64,000 bases of DNA from an uncultured Paracoccaceae bacterium (GCA_934500835.1 CAKSTR010000006.1:124001-188000); one strand, 5' to 3'. Shown: positions 9,727-20,427, counted from the stretch's first letter. Notes: a model not told the origin generated them from the letters alone. Made by a program: numbers and translations.

Positions 9727-11138
9727 ATGAACCGCTATCCCCGCGATTTCCGAGGCCATGGCCCCAACCCGCCGGATGCGGCCTGGCCCGGCGGGGCGAA
9801 GATCGCCGTCTCCATCGTGCTGAACTATGAAGAGGGCGGCGAGAACAACCTTCTGCACGGCGATGCCCAGTCCGAGGCCTTCCTGTCCGACATCGCCGGC
9901 GCGGCGCCCTGGCCGGGGATGCGGCACTGGAACATGGAATCGATCTACGATTACGGCGCCCGCGCCGGGTTCTGGCGGCTGCACCGGCTGTTCACCGAAA
10001 AGTCGATCCCGGTGACGATCTACGGCGTCACCTCGGCCCTTGCGCGCAACCCCGATCAGGTGGCCGCGATGAAGGCCGCCGGGTGGGAGATCGCCAGCCA
10101 CGGGCTGAAATGGGTCGAGCACCGCGACATGCCGGCCGAGGAAGAGGCCCGTCAGATCGCCGAGTCGTTCCGCCTGCATGAGGAAGTGGTCGGAGAGCCG
10201 CCGCTTGGCTGGTATACCGGCCGTTGCAGCATGAACACCGTCCGCCTGACCGCCGAGACCGGGCGGCTGGCGTGGATCTCGGACACCTACGATGATGACC
10301 TGCCCTATTGGCTGGAAGTCGGCGACCGCGACCAGCTTGTGATCCCCTATACGCTGGAAGCCAACGACATGCGCTTCGCCACTGCCCCCGGCTACATCAC
10401 GGGCGAGCAGTTCTTCACCTATCTCAAGGACAGTTTCGACACGCTTTATGCCGAAGGCCAGGACGGGCGGGCCAAGATGTTCTCGATCGGGCTGCACAAC
10501 CGGCTGATCGGCCGCCCCGGCAAGTTTGCCGGCCTGAAGAAGTTCCTCGACTATGCCCAGGGCTTCGAGGGCGTCTGGTTCCCCCGCCGCATCGACATCG
10601 CGGACCATTGGGCGGCAAAGCACCCGCACCACCGGATCGAGCGGCCAAGCCGGATGAGCCGCGACCGCTTCGTCGAGCGCTTCGGTTCGATCTTCGAGCA
10701 TTCCCCCTGGATTGCCGACCGCGCCTTCGATCTGGAGCTGGGACCGGCGCATGACTGCGCCACCGGGCTGCACAATGCGCTGGCGCGGGTGTTCCGCTCT
10801 GCCTCGCAGGCCGAACGGCTGGGTGTTCTGAACCTCCACCCCGATCTGGCGGGCAAGCTGGCGGCGGCCAAGCGGCTGACGGCGGAAAGCACATCGGAAC
10901 AGGCCAGCGCCGCGCTGGATGCCCTGACCGATGAAGAGCGCAGCCTCTTCCAGCGCCTCAACGCCGAATACGTCGCCAAGCACGGCTTTCCCTTCATCAT
11001 CGCCGTGCGCGACAACACCAAGGCCTCGATCCTGGACGCCTTCAAGGCGCGGATCGGGAATGACACCGAAACCGAATTCGCCACCGCCTGCCGTCAGGTG
11101 GAGCGGATCGCCGAACTACGCCTGAAGGACCAATTGCC

Positions 11139-11142
<4 letters not shown>
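9727..11142 (+). CDS. puuE: fused allantoinase (PuuE) and OHCU decarboxylase (UraD)
   Basis: A 471-residue fusion. Residues 1 to about 305 are a polysaccharide-deacetylase-fold allantoinase (MNRYPRDFRGHG, NYEEGGE, ASHGLKW), which opens allantoin to allantoate without the metal amidohydrolase fold. From about residue 308 a UraD domain follows (HPDLAGK, TSEQASA, AKHGFPFIIAVR), which decarboxylates OHCU to S-allantoin. The order is the reverse of the pathway order. Fusion channels the UraH product to allantoate in one polypeptide. It overlaps the next gene by 4 bases (ATGA), so it is operonic. High confidence in both domains. Confidence 0.95.
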
Positions 11143-11993
<851 letters not shown>

Positions 11994-11996
11994 CCC

Positions 11997-12044
11997 CGGG
12001 TTTTCGTCGAAAACCCGCAGACCTTGAATTTTCGACGAAAATTC
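11997..12044. repeat. two TTCGWCGAA-core palindromes inside the ureide operon
   Basis: Palindrome 11997-12017 has 10-bp arms CGGGTTTTCG around T. Palindrome 12026-12044 has 9-bp arms GAATTTTCG around A. They sit between two co-directional genes of one pathway rather than at an operon end, so they may partly attenuate or process the message. Confidence 0.85.
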
Positions 12045-12062
12045 GTGCCCCCGGAGACTAAG

Positions 12063-12545
12063 ATGCGCCAGATCCTTGCCGCCCCGCTGACTGCCGAAGC
12101 CTTCGCCCCCTTCGGCGACGTGCTTGAGGCGACGGGGGATTTCCGTCCGATCAACGATGGCCTCTGCCACCGTCACCACGACCGGGCAAAGCTGGATTTC
12201 GGCGCCGAGACCGCAGGCCGCACCGGCATATCGATCTTCAATGCCGAGCCCCGCGCCCTGCCCTATGCCTTCGATCTGGTCGAGCGCCACCCCGAAGGCT
12301 CTCAGGCCTTCCTGCCGATGACCGCACATCCGTTTCTGGTCATCGTGGCCGCCGACCTCGCCTCCGCGCCGCTGGCCTTCCTGACCAATGGCGCGCAGGG
12401 CATCAACCTGCATCGCGGCACCTGGCACGGTGTGCTGGCCCCGCTGGCCAGCCCCGGCCTTTTCGCCGTTGTGGACCGGATCGGCACCACGCCGAACCTT
12501 GAGGAACACCGCTACGGAACTCCGTGGACGGTTCTGGCCCCCTGA
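12063..12545 (+). CDS. allA: ureidoglycolate lyase
   Basis: A 160-residue protein that splits ureidoglycolate into glyoxylate and urea, ending the ureide pathway. It shows the family order PLTAEAFAPFGDVLE, SIFNAEPRALPY, VERHPEGSQAF, FLVIVA and NLHRGTWHGVLAPL, the last carrying conserved histidines. The length equals E. coli AllA. It lies 69 bases after the aminohydrolase gene with two palindromes in between. Confidence 0.96.
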   Translation: MRQILAAPLTAEAFAPFGDVLEATGDFRPINDGLCHRHHDRAKLDFGAETAGRTGISIFNAEPRALPYAFDLVERHPEGSQAFLPMTAHPFLVIVAADLASAPLAFLTNGAQGINLHRGTWHGVLAPLASPGLFAVVDRIGTTPNLEEHRYGTPWTVLAP

Positions 12546-12626
12546 AGGCTCCTAACCGGATCGCACCAGGGGGCAGTGCGAAGACGGCGCGAAGATAATC
12601 AGCCCCTGAGGGAAAGGATGAAGGGG

Positions 12627-14105
12627 ATGACCACGCAAGTGCATCCGGTGGACGAGATTCTCGCTCCACCCAAGCTGTTTACGCTGGGGCTCCAGCATGT
12701 TCTTGTCATGTATGCCGGCGCCGTTGCCGTGCCTTTGATCATCGGTCGCGCGCTGAAACTGGAACCGGCCGACGTGGCCTTTCTGATCTCGGCCGACCTC
12801 TTCGTCTGCGGCGTCGCCACGCTGATCCAGTCGATGGGTGCGACGCAATGGTTCGGCATCCGTCTGCCGGTGATGATGGGCGTGACCTTCGCCGCCGTCG
12901 GCCCGATGGTCGCCATGGCCAACGCGAACCCGGGGCCCGATGGGGCCCGCGCCATCTTTGGCGCCATCATCGCGGCAGGCTTCCTCTCGATCCTGATCGC
13001 GCCCCTGATGTCACGCCTTCTGCGGTTCTTCCCGCCGGTGGTGACAGGGACCATCATCCTTGTGATCGGGGTCAGCCTGATGCGGATCGGCGTCAACTGG
13101 GTCTTCGGCAATCCCGTCGGCCCCACCGCGCCGCAGATCGTCGACCCGGCCCATGCCGAGTGGCTGAAGACAGTGACCGAAAGCGCCGTTGCCGCCGGCC
13201 TGCCCGAGGCCCCTGCCGGCCTTGCGCTGGCACCGAAGCTGGACAATCCGGCCTATGCGCCCCTGTCGAACATCCTCGTCTCGGCCGTCGTGCTGCTGTC
13301 GATCCTGCTGATCGCACGCTTCGCCAAGGGCTTCATTGCCAATATCTCGGTGCTTCTGGGCATCGTGATCGGTGCGGTCATCGCCATCCTGATGGGCACG
13401 ATGACCTTCTCGAAGGTAGCCGGCGCTGCGTGGTTCGACATCGTCACGCCCTTCCACTTCGGCATGCCCAGTTTCGAGCTGGTTCCCGTCATCACCATGA
13501 CGCTGGTGATGATCGTGGTGATGATCGAATCCACCGGCATGTTCCTGGCCCTGGCCGAGATGACCGGGCGCAAGGTCACCCAGCCGATGCTTTCGGCGGG
13601 CCTGCGCACCGATGGTCTGGGCACCGTGATCGGCGGCATCTTCAACACCTTCCCCTATACCTCCTTCAGCCAGAATGTCGGGCTGGTCGGCGTCACGGGC
13701 ATCCGCTCGCGCTATGTCTGCGTGGCGGGGGGCATCATCCTGATCGTTCTGGGGCTGATCCCCAAGATGGGCGCGCTGGTGGAATCGGTGCCGACGATGG
13801 TTCTGGGCGGCGCGGGCCTGGTGATGTTCGGCATGGTCGCCGCGACCGGCATCCGCATCCTGTCGGGCGTCGATTTCGCCAAGAACCGCAGCAATCTTTT
13901 CATCGTCGCGGTCTCGCTCGGCTTCGGGATGATCCCGCTGGTGGCACCCAGCTTCAAGATGTGGATCTGGCACGACCTGCATCCGCTGATCGAATCCGGC
14001 ATCCTTCTGGCCTCGATCGCCGCGGTGGTGCTGAATGCCTTCTTCAACGGCGCCTCGGGTTCTCTGGACGAGATCAAGGCAGCGGCATCCAAGGCCGATC
14101 ACTGA
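12627..14105 (+). CDS. nucleobase:cation symporter-2 (xanthine/uracil permease family)
   Basis: About 492 residues with 12-14 hydrophobic segments, typical of the NCS2 family that imports xanthine, urate or uracil with protons. Family landmarks are GLQHVLVMYAGAVAVP at the N-terminus, a long hydrophobic core, and FNTFPYTSFSQNVGL (QN-containing motif) around residue 345. The urate/xanthine group is favoured by the genomic context and VIESTGMFLALAEM. Start: ATG 12627 with AGGGAAAGG upstream; ATG 12618 or 12576 are alternatives. It probably feeds the catabolic genes beside it. Confidence 0.92.
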   Translation: MTTQVHPVDEILAPPKLFTLGLQHVLVMYAGAVAVPLIIGRALKLEPADVAFLISADLFVCGVATLIQSMGATQWFGIRLPVMMGVTFAAVGPMVAMANANPGPDGARAIFGAIIAAGFLSILIAPLMSRLLRFFPPVVTGTIILVIGVSLMRIGVNWVFGNPVGPTAPQIVDPAHAEWLKTVTESAVAAGLPEAPAGLALAPKLDNPAYAPLSNILVSAVVLLSILLIARFAKGFIANISVLLGIVIGAVIAILMGTMTFSKVAGAAWFDIVTPFHFGMPSFELVPVITMTLVMIVVMIESTGMFLALAEMTGRKVTQPMLSAGLRTDGLGTVIGGIFNTFPYTSFSQNVGLVGVTGIRSRYVCVAGGIILIVLGLIPKMGALVESVPTMVLGGAGLVMFGMVAATGIRILSGVDFAKNRSNLFIVAVSLGFGMIPLVAPSFKMWIWHDLHPLIESGILLASIAAVVLNAFFNGASGSLDEIKAAASKADH

Positions 14106-14134
14106 GACCGAAGATCACCGAGACCGGAAAAGCA

Positions 14135-14160
14135 AAAGGCCCCGCATCTGCGGGGCCTTT
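14135..14160. terminator. bidirectional Rho-independent-type terminator
   Basis: AAAGGCCCCG and CGGGGCCTTT pair perfectly around a 6-base loop, 30 bases after the permease stop and 25 before the convergent cspA stop. Confidence 0.85.
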
Positions 14161-14184
14161 CCCATTCGCCCGCAGGCGAAAGGC

Positions 14185-14391
14185 TTATGCGAGAGCGAGG
14201 TTGATCGCCGATTCGCGGCCGTCGCGGCCTTTTTCGACGTCGAAGGTCACGGCTTGCCCATCGGGCAGCTCGCGCAGACCAGCGCGCTCAACGGCAGAGA
14301 TGTGGACGAAAACGTCCTTCGAGCCACCCTCGGGGGCGATGAAGCCGAAACCCTTGGTGGTATTGAACCATTTCACGGTGCCCTTGGCCAT
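14185..14391 (-). CDS. cspA: cold-shock protein (CspA family)
   Basis: A 68-residue single cold-shock domain that binds single-stranded nucleic acid. RNP1 (KGFGFI) and RNP2 (VFVHIS) are intact, and [10 protein letters not shown] is the standard opening. The start at 14389-14391 was chosen over an upstream in-frame ATG on this basis. A long 5' region (14392-14591) precedes it, as is common for csp genes. Which paralogue it is cannot be told. Confidence 0.95.
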   Translation of the reverse strand: MAKGTVKWFNTTKGFGFIAPEGGSKDVFVHISAVERAGLRELPDGQAVTFDVEKGRDGRESAINLALA

Positions 14392-14591
14392 CGTGCTTAC
14401 TCCTGTCATGCGCCACCCACAGGATGCGGTGGCCCGGCTTTTCACTAGAAAGATCGAGAGTGCTGAAGCCGTGAGGAGCCAGTTTTCGATGATCGGGTGG
14501 TGTAGCCGTTTCTACATGGCGGCAAAACCGCGATTTTGCAAGACCCGAGCAGGTTTGGCGCCCGAAACCGGCGGTTGTGTTCCGACCCGCG

Positions 14592-15038
14592 TCACAGCTT
14601 GATGTCATAGGTTGCCCAGCGGGTCTTTTCGGCCAGCCGGTCATACAGGCCGCGGGCGCGGTAGTTGTCCTCGGCGGTGATCCAGCGGATCACGGTCCAG
14701 CCCCGGACGCGACCCTCATCCCAGAGGGTCTTGATCAGCGCCTCGGCCGCGCCGGACCCCCGCGCTTCGGGGTCCACGAATAGATCATCGAGAAAACCGC
14801 CGGTCGAGGCCGACAAGGGCCGCGCAAAGGCCCGGAAATGCGCCAGCCCGATCAGCCTGCCGCCCTGTTCGGCAACCAGCCCCTCGGTCTCATGCGCCGG
14901 ATCGTGCAGCCAGCCCCAGACCCGGTCGCGCATCGCCGGGGTCTGATCGACGCGGTAGAAGGCGGCATAGCCCTGATACAGCCGGTCCCAGCCTTCACGG
15001 TCGCCTTCGCCGGTCTTGCGGATTGTCAGCTGTCCCAT
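14592..15038 (-). CDS. GNAT-family N-acetyltransferase
   Basis: A 148-residue acetyl-CoA-dependent acetyltransferase. The acetyl-CoA loop reads DPEARGSGAAEAL (form RxxGxA), after the strand GGFLDDLFV; the C-terminal AEDNYRARGLYDRL matches the family motif B. The ATG at 15036-15038 lies 5 bases after the nrdJ stop with AAGGTG between, so it is very likely co-transcribed with nrdJ. The substrate is unknown and no functional link to nucleotide reduction is evident. Confidence 0.88.
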   Translation of the reverse strand: MGQLTIRKTGEGDREGWDRLYQGYAAFYRVDQTPAMRDRVWGWLHDPAHETEGLVAEQGGRLIGLAHFRAFARPLSASTGGFLDDLFVDPEARGSGAAEALIKTLWDEGRVRGWTVIRWITAEDNYRARGLYDRLAEKTRWATYDIKL

Positions 15039-15042
15039 CACC

Positions 15043-17313
15043 TTACCCGCATTTGGAATGGCCGCAGGCGGCGCAGGTCATGCAGCCCTCGACCATCCGC
15101 ATGTCAAACGATCCGCAGGACGGGCAGGATGCCCCCTTCGGCATGCCGATGGCGACGACCGCCGCCGCCTTCGGGTCGGTCTTCAGCCCAAGACCTTCGC
15201 CCGCGATAAAGCCGATGTCGATCAGGTGCCGCTCGATCACGCCGCCGATGGCCGCAAGGATCGACGGGATATACCTGCCCTCCATCCACGCCCCGCCGCG
15301 GGGATCGAAGACCGCCTTCAGCTCTTCGACGACGAAAGAGATGTCGCCGCCGCGCCGGAACACCGCGCTGATCATCCGGGTCAGCGCCACGGTCCAGGCG
15401 AAATGCTCCATGTTCTTGGAATTGATGAAAACCTCGAACGGGCGGCGGTGCCCCGCGATCACGATGTCATTGATGGTGATATACAGCGCGTGCTCGGACC
15501 CCGGCCATTTCACCTTGTAGGTCTGGCCCTCCAGCGCAGCGGGCCGGTCCAGGGGTTCGGACAGATAGACCACCTCGCCCCCGGTCTCGGGCTGGGCGGC
15601 GGCAGGCACGGCGGCATCCTCGGAGACCGTCAGGACCGATCCGGTCACGTCGTTCGGCCGATAGGTGGTGCAGCCTTTGCAGCCCTGATCCCAGGCGGCC
15701 ATGTAGACCTGCTTGAAATCGTCAAAGGAAATGTCGGCCGGGCAGTTGATCGTCTTCGAAATGCTGGAATCGACCCATTTCTGCGCCGCCGCCTGCATTC
15801 GGACATGGTCCAGCGGCGCCAGCGTCTGCGCATCGACGAAATGGTCGGGCAAGGGCGCATCGCCGAACTTCTCGCGCCACAGGCGGACGGCATAGTCGAC
15901 CACCTCTTCCTCGGTCCGGCTGCCATCCTTCTGCAGGACCTTGCGGGTATAGGCATAGGCAAAGACCGGCTCGATCCCCGAGGACACGTTGCCCGCGTAA
16001 AGCGAGATCGTCCCGGTGGGCGCCACCGAGGTCAGCAGCGCATTGCGGATGCCATGGGCGGCGATCGCGTCGCGCACATCGCCGTCCATCTGCCGCATGT
16101 TCCCCGATGCCAGATAACCCGCCGCATCGAACAGCGGGAAGGCGCCCTTTTCCCGCGCCAGATCGACGCTTGCCAGATAGGACGAGCGTGCAATCGCATG
16201 CATCCAGATCCCGGTCGCCTGCGCCGCCTCTTCGCTGCCATAGCGCAGCCCCAGCATCAGCAGGGCATCGGCCAGCCCGGTAACGCCAAGCCCGATCCGG
16301 CGCTTGGCCGCCGCCTCCTGCGCCTGTTCGGGCAGCGGGAAGCGGCTGGCGTCAACCACATTGTCCATCATCCGCACGGCAACCCGGACCAGCCGGTCCA
16401 GCGCCGCCATATCCAGCGTGGAGTGGGGCTCGAAGGCGTTCCGCACCAGCCGGGTCAGGTTGATCGAGCCCAGAAGACAGGCGCCATAGGGCGGCAGGGG
16501 CTGCTCGCCGCAGGGGTTGGTCGCGGCGATGGTCTCGGCATAGCCAAGGTTGTTCATCGCGTTGATCCGGTCGATGAAGATCACCCCCGGTTCGGCATAG
16601 TCATAGGTCGAGCGCATGATCCGGTTCCACAGATCGCGCGCCTGCAACGTGCGAAAGACCTTGCCGCCGAACACCAGCTCCCACGGGCCATCGGCCTTGA
16701 CCGCTGCCATGAAGGCGTCCGTCACCAGCACCGACAGGTTGAACATGCGCAGCCGGGCAGGGTCGCGCTTGGCCTCGATGAAACTCTCGATGTCGGGGTG
16801 GTCGCAGCGCATCGTGGCCATCATCGCACCGCGGCGCGAGCCTGCGGACATGATGGTGCGGCACATGGCGTCCCAGACATCCATGAAGGACAGCGGGCCG
16901 GAGGCATCCGCCGCCACCCCCTTCACCTCTGCGCCGCGCGGCCGGATGGTCGAGAAATCGTACCCGATCCCGCCGCCCTGCTGCATGGTCAGCGCGGCCT
17001 CCTTCAGCGCGTCGAAGATGCCGCCCATACTGTCCGGTATGGTGCCCATGACAAAGCAGTTGAACAGGGTCACCTGCCGCCCGGTGCCGGCACCCGCCGC
17101 GATCCTGCCGGCGGGCAGGAAACGGAAATCCTCAAGCGCGGCGTAAAACTCGGCCTCCCATCGGGCCGGCTCCGCCTCGGCTTCGGCCAGGGCCCGCGCG
17201 ATCCGGCGCCAGCTGTCCTCGACCGAGCCGTCGATGGCTGTGCCATCGGCCGCGCGGAAGCGGTACTTCATGTCCCATATCTGTTCGGCAATAGGCGTAT
17301 CGAAGCGCGACAT
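15043..17313 (-). CDS. nrdJ: adenosylcobalamin-dependent (class II) ribonucleotide reductase
   Basis: A 756-residue enzyme that reduces ribonucleotides to deoxyribonucleotides with a B12 radical and no oxygen or second subunit. TLFNCFVM carries the first active-site cysteine, NPCGEQPLPPYGACLLGS the finger-loop cysteine region, and the C-terminus is a zinc-ribbon-like CPSCG...CMTCAACG that shuttles reducing equivalents. I chose the ATG at 17311-17313 (MSRFDTPIAEQIW); an upstream start adds unconserved residues. The 111-base upstream gap is too short for a full cobalamin riboswitch and contains a perfect DnaA box. Confidence 0.96.
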   Translation of the reverse strand: MSRFDTPIAEQIWDMKYRFRAADGTAIDGSVEDSWRRIARALAEAEAEPARWEAEFYAALEDFRFLPAGRIAAGAGTGRQVTLFNCFVMGTIPDSMGGIFDALKEAALTMQQGGGIGYDFSTIRPRGAEVKGVAADASGPLSFMDVWDAMCRTIMSAGSRRGAMMATMRCDHPDIESFIEAKRDPARLRMFNLSVLVTDAFMAAVKADGPWELVFGGKVFRTLQARDLWNRIMRSTYDYAEPGVIFIDRINAMNNLGYAETIAATNPCGEQPLPPYGACLLGSINLTRLVRNAFEPHSTLDMAALDRLVRVAVRMMDNVVDASRFPLPEQAQEAAAKRRIGLGVTGLADALLMLGLRYGSEEAAQATGIWMHAIARSSYLASVDLAREKGAFPLFDAAGYLASGNMRQMDGDVRDAIAAHGIRNALLTSVAPTGTISLYAGNVSSGIEPVFAYAYTRKVLQKDGSRTEEEVVDYAVRLWREKFGDAPLPDHFVDAQTLAPLDHVRMQAAAQKWVDSSISKTINCPADISFDDFKQVYMAAWDQGCKGCTTYRPNDVTGSVLTVSEDAAVPAAAQPETGGEVVYLSEPLDRPAALEGQTYKVKWPGSEHALYITINDIVIAGHRRPFEVFINSKNMEHFAWTVALTRMISAVFRRGGDISFVVEELKAVFDPRGGAWMEGRYIPSILAAIGGVIERHLIDIGFIAGEGLGLKTDPKAAAVVAIGMPKGASCPSCGSFDMRMVEGCMTCAACGHSKCG

Positions 17314-17335
17314 GAGGGTGAGTCGTCCTTGAACT

Positions 17336-17344
17336 TGTGGATAA
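17336..17344 (-). promoter_or_regulatory. consensus DnaA box in the nrdJ promoter region
   Basis: On the minus strand this reads TTATCCACA, the full E. coli consensus DnaA 9-mer, 23 bases upstream of the nrdJ start codon. Roughly half a match is expected by chance in 64 kb, so the position rather than the match itself is what draws attention. Confidence 0.4.
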
Positions 17345-17424
17345 GCCGGGCGGAGGACCCAAGATACGCCCGCCCCTGCCACGGGTCAACTTGCGCCTGC
17401 CATGCCTGGGGCTATGCTTGGGCC

Positions 17425-17853
17425 ATGGAACAGCTGCACATCCTCAAGCTCTGCGTCGGTGCCGAAAGCGTCGAGGATCTGGAACAGTGGCAGGCGGCGA
17501 ATGCCGAACGTTGGCCGAAAGGCTGCTCGGTCCATGTCACCCGCATGTGGCCCAGGCGCGAAGCGGAACTGTTGTCCGGCGGCTCGCTCTACTGGGTGAT
17601 CAAGGGCGTGATCCTGTGCCGGCAGCGGCTGGTCGGGCTTGAGGAGCGGCGCGGCGACGACGGCATCTCCCGCTGCGCCATCGTGATGGACCGCGAGATC
17701 ATCCGCACCGAGGCCGCCCCCCGCCGCCCCTTCCAGGGCTGGCGCTACATGCAGGGCAAGGATGCGCCGCGCGATCTGGCCAAGGCCCGCAACGGCGACG
17801 ATACCATCCCGGTCGAACTGGCCCGCGCCCTGGCCGAGATCGGACTGCGCTAG
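17425..17853 (+). CDS. DUF1489 family protein
   Basis: A 142-residue soluble protein of the alphaproteobacterial DUF1489 family, function unknown. It opens MEQLHILKLCVGAESVEDL and has the motifs HVTRMWPRR, GSLYWVIKG and QGWRYMQGKDAPRDL that I associate with the family. It is divergent from nrdJ. A much longer frame beginning at 15016 reads through into it, but that part is antisense to nrdJ. Confidence 0.85.
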   Translation: MEQLHILKLCVGAESVEDLEQWQAANAERWPKGCSVHVTRMWPRREAELLSGGSLYWVIKGVILCRQRLVGLEERRGDDGISRCAIVMDREIIRTEAAPRRPFQGWRYMQGKDAPRDLAKARNGDDTIPVELARALAEIGLR

Positions 17854-18099
17854 GGTCACGACTCGTTCCCTTTCCGCACCCCGAAGACGACTGTGGCAGC
17901 GCCTGCGATGGCCGCGAGGACGGGCACGCCGGCATCCCGCCGCAAGGGGCGGCATTCCGGCTGCGGTCAAAGGCGCCAACGCCACACAAGGGGCCGAAGC
18001 GGAAAACGCCGCGGACCGACTCAAGATTGTCTGGCTGTCTGTATGAAAAGCGCGAAACGATCCACGCCGGCCCGGAAGCGGACGCGCTTCCTGAAGGCA
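17854..18099. other. intergenic stretch with no supported gene
   Basis: About 250 bases between the DUF1489 gene and the tRNA-Lys element. On the minus strand a frame ending at about 17857 would encode a very short hydrophobic peptide (VPVLAAIAGAATVVFG then RKGNES and stop) after a TTG or GTG, but it has no convincing ribosome site. No RNA or repeat was recognised. Confidence 0.4.
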
Positions 18100-18130
18100 C
18101 TGATTTTCTGCCATTTCAGGCGAAAATCAG
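18100..18130 (-). terminator. hairpin downstream of tRNA-Lys
   Basis: CTGATTTTC (18100-18108) pairs with GAAAATCAG (18122-18130), and inside it GCC pairs with GGC past a one-base bulge around a 6-base loop. It begins 5 bases after the tRNA 3' end in transcription order. Its outer arm equals that of the palindrome at 55704-55724, so it may be a member of the same element family recruited as a terminator. Confidence 0.55.
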
Positions 18131-18135
18131 ATCAG

Positions 18136-18211
18136 TGGTGAGCCCGACAGGATTCGAACCTGTGACCCACTGATTAAAAGTCAGTTGCTCTACCAACTGA
18201 GCTACGGGCCC
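18136..18211 (-). tRNA. tRNA-Lys (anticodon TTT)
   Basis: A 76-base cloverleaf read leftward: acceptor GGGCCCG pairs with CGGGCTC before A and an encoded CCA, D-arm GCTCAGTTGGTAGAGC, anticodon loop CTTTTAA giving TTT, and T-arm with GGTTCGAATCC. The sequence supports all arms. Confidence 0.97.
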
Positions 18212-18308
18212 ACGACAGGGGCGGTGATTAGGGCCGTGCAGGGCGGGGGTCAAGGGACAAAATGCGCCGTCTCTGGCAAAATCCTTGCAGCGGGCGTATA
18301 TGCGCGGC

Positions 18309-19160
18309 ATGAGCCGGATAGACCCTCAGGACGGCACGCCCTTCATCAAGATGCATGGGGCAGGCAACGACTTCGTCGTGATCGACTCGCGCCGCCGCGG
18401 GGCCGGGTTCGCGGGGCTGACCACGGCCGGGCTGGCCCGCGCGCTTGGCGACCGCCATCGCGGCGTGGGCTTCGACCAGCTGGCCGAGATCAGGGCCAGC
18501 GGCGACTCGGACATCGCGCTGGACTTCTGGAACACCGATGGCAGCCGCGCCGGCGCCTGCGGCAACGCCACCCGCTGCGTGGCCGACCATGTGATGCGCG
18601 ACACCGGCCGCGACCGGATCACCATCCGCACCCTGCGCGGCCTGCTGCACGCCCGGCGTCTGGCCTCGGGACAGGTCAGCGTCAACATGGGGGCGCCGCA
18701 ACTGGATTGGGCCGATGTGCCGCTGGCCCGCGCCACCGATACCCTTCACCTGCCGCTGCCCGGCGATCCAGTGGCCGTGGGCATGGGCAATCCGCATTGC
18801 GTCCATTTCATCGCCGATGCCGAGTCGGTGGACCTTGCCGCCCTTGGGCCGGGCATCGAGAATGATCCCCTTTTTCCCCAGCGGACCAATGTCGAATTCG
18901 CCAGCCTCGCCGGCACCGACCACCTTCGCATGCGGGTGTGGGAACGGGGGGCCGGCATCACCCTTGCCTGCGGGTCGGGCGCTTGCGCGACCGCCGTCGC
19001 GGCCCATTTGCGCGGTCTGACGGGCCGCCAGGTCACGCTGGACATGGACGGCGGCCGGTTGCAGGTCGACTGGCGCGACGATGGCGTCTGGCTGACCGGA
19101 CCCGTCGCCCGCGTCTTTGACGGCTGGCTCCCCTCGGACCTTCTGGCCGCCCATGCGTGA
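18309..19160 (+). CDS. dapF: diaminopimelate epimerase
   Basis: A 283-residue cofactor-free racemase converting LL- to meso-diaminopimelate for lysine and peptidoglycan synthesis. The two catalytic cysteines are at residue 84 (GACGNATRC) and 221 (ACGSGACA). [13 protein letters not shown] is the classic opening. I chose ATG 18309 (MSRIDPQDG); ATG 18285 is possible. It overlaps mtaB by 8 bases, so the two are one operon. Confidence 0.97.
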   Translation: MSRIDPQDGTPFIKMHGAGNDFVVIDSRRRGAGFAGLTTAGLARALGDRHRGVGFDQLAEIRASGDSDIALDFWNTDGSRAGACGNATRCVADHVMRDTGRDRITIRTLRGLLHARRLASGQVSVNMGAPQLDWADVPLARATDTLHLPLPGDPVAVGMGNPHCVHFIADAESVDLAALGPGIENDPLFPQRTNVEFASLAGTDHLRMRVWERGAGITLACGSGACATAVAAHLRGLTGRQVTLDMDGGRLQVDWRDDGVWLTGPVARVFDGWLPSDLLAAHA

Positions 19161-20427
19161 CGGTGCCAACTTCCGCCCGCCGGTCTTTGCGACCCTTGGC
19201 TGCCGCCTCAACGCCTATGAATCCGAGGCGATGAAGGAAATGGCCGAGGCTGCCGGCCTCGAAGGCGCCGTCATCGTGAACACCTGCGCCGTAACGGCCG
19301 AGGCCGTGCGCAAGGCCAAGCAGGAAATCCGCCGCCTGTCGCGCGAAAATCCCGGTGCGCAGGTCATCGTCACCGGTTGCGCGGCGCAGACCGAGCCAGA
19401 AACCTTTGCCGAAATGCCCGAAGTCTCGCGCGTGATCGGCAACCACGAAAAGATGCAGGCCGAGACGTGGAAAGGCCTCTCGGTTCCCGATCTGATCGGC
19501 ACGACGGAACGGGTTCAGGTCGATGACATCATGTCCGTGCGCGAGACCGCAGGCCATCTGATCGACGGCTTCGGCCGGCATCGTGCCTATGTTCAGGTGC
19601 AGAACGGCTGCGACCACCGTTGCACCTTCTGCATTATCCCTTTCGGCCGTGGCAACTCTCGTTCGGTGCCGGCCGGTGTGGTGATCGAACAGATCAAGCG
19701 TCTGGTCGACAAGGGTTTTCTTGAAGTCGTTCTGACCGGCGTGGACCTGACGTCCTGGGGGGCGGACCTGCCCGGAACCCCGCGTCTGGGGGATCTGGTC
19801 ATGCGCATCCTGCGGCTGGTGCCGGACCTGCCGCGGCTGCGGATCTCTTCCATCGACTCGATCGAGGCGGATCAGAATCTGATGCTGGCGATCGCCACCG
19901 AACCCCGGCTGATGCCGCATCTGCACCTGTCGCTTCAGGCCGGGGATGACCTGATCCTGAAGCGGATGAAGCGTCGCCACCTGCGCGATGACGCCATCCG
20001 CTTCTGCGACGAGGCGCGCCGTCTGCGCCCCGACATGGTCTTTGGCGCCGACATCATCGCCGGCTTCCCGACCGAAACCGAAGAGATGTTCAGCAACTCG
20101 CTGGCCTTGGTGCAGGACTGCGGGCTGACCTTCCTGCACGTCTTCCCCTACAGCCCGCGCAAGGGCACCCCGGCGGCGCGGATGCCACAGGTCCGCGGCC
20201 CGGCAATCAAGGACCGCGCGGCCCGGCTGCGCGCGGCGGGCGATGTCGCGCTGGCCCGCCATCTGTCGGCACAGGCCGGCGTCACGCACAACGTGCTGAC
20301 CGAAGGCCCGCGCATCGGCCGGACCGAGCAGTTCACCGAAGTCGCCTTCGCCTCCGATCAGCCCGAGGGCCGGATTGTGACCGCCCGGATCTCCGGCCAT
20401 CAGGGTGAACGGTTGCTCGCCGGCTGA
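19153..20427 (+). CDS. mtaB: tRNA t6A37 methylthiotransferase
   Basis: A 424-residue radical-SAM enzyme that adds methylthio to t6A37 of ANN-decoding tRNAs. The N-terminal domain has cysteines 17, 45 and 76 (TLGCRLN, NTCAVT, VTGCAAQ) for one 4Fe-4S cluster; the radical-SAM triad is CDHRCTFC at 153, 157 and 160; [10 protein letters not shown] and a C-terminal TRAM-like segment follow. The TLGCRLN form favours MtaB over MiaB or RimO. The start lies within the end of dapF. Confidence 0.95.
   Translation: MRDGANFRPPVFATLGCRLNAYESEAMKEMAEAAGLEGAVIVNTCAVTAEAVRKAKQEIRRLSRENPGAQVIVTGCAAQTEPETFAEMPEVSRVIGNHEKMQAETWKGLSVPDLIGTTERVQVDDIMSVRETAGHLIDGFGRHRAYVQVQNGCDHRCTFCIIPFGRGNSRSVPAGVVIEQIKRLVDKGFLEVVLTGVDLTSWGADLPGTPRLGDLVMRILRLVPDLPRLRISSIDSIEADQNLMLAIATEPRLMPHLHLSLQAGDDLILKRMKRRHLRDDAIRFCDEARRLRPDMVFGADIIAGFPTETEEMFSNSLALVQDCGLTFLHVFPYSPRKGTPAARMPQVRGPAIKDRAARLRAAGDVALARHLSAQAGVTHNVLTEGPRIGRTEQFTEVAFASDQPEGRIVTARISGHQGERLLAG

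Noticed and set aside
15016..17424. The first 800 codons of a 945-codon plus-strand frame ending in the DUF1489 gene
   Set aside because: This part is antisense to nrdJ and lacks any protein-like motif. Only the final part from ATG 17425 is supported as a gene.
17314..17424. Cobalamin riboswitch upstream of nrdJ
   Set aside because: The gap is only 111 bases, shorter than the usual 200-base riboswitch, and no B12-box-like sequence was found.
17854..18099. Small hydrophobic peptide frame or degenerate transposase
   Set aside because: The peptide frame starts only with TTG or GTG, lacks a ribosome site and is under 35 codons. No terminal repeats or transposase motifs were recognised.
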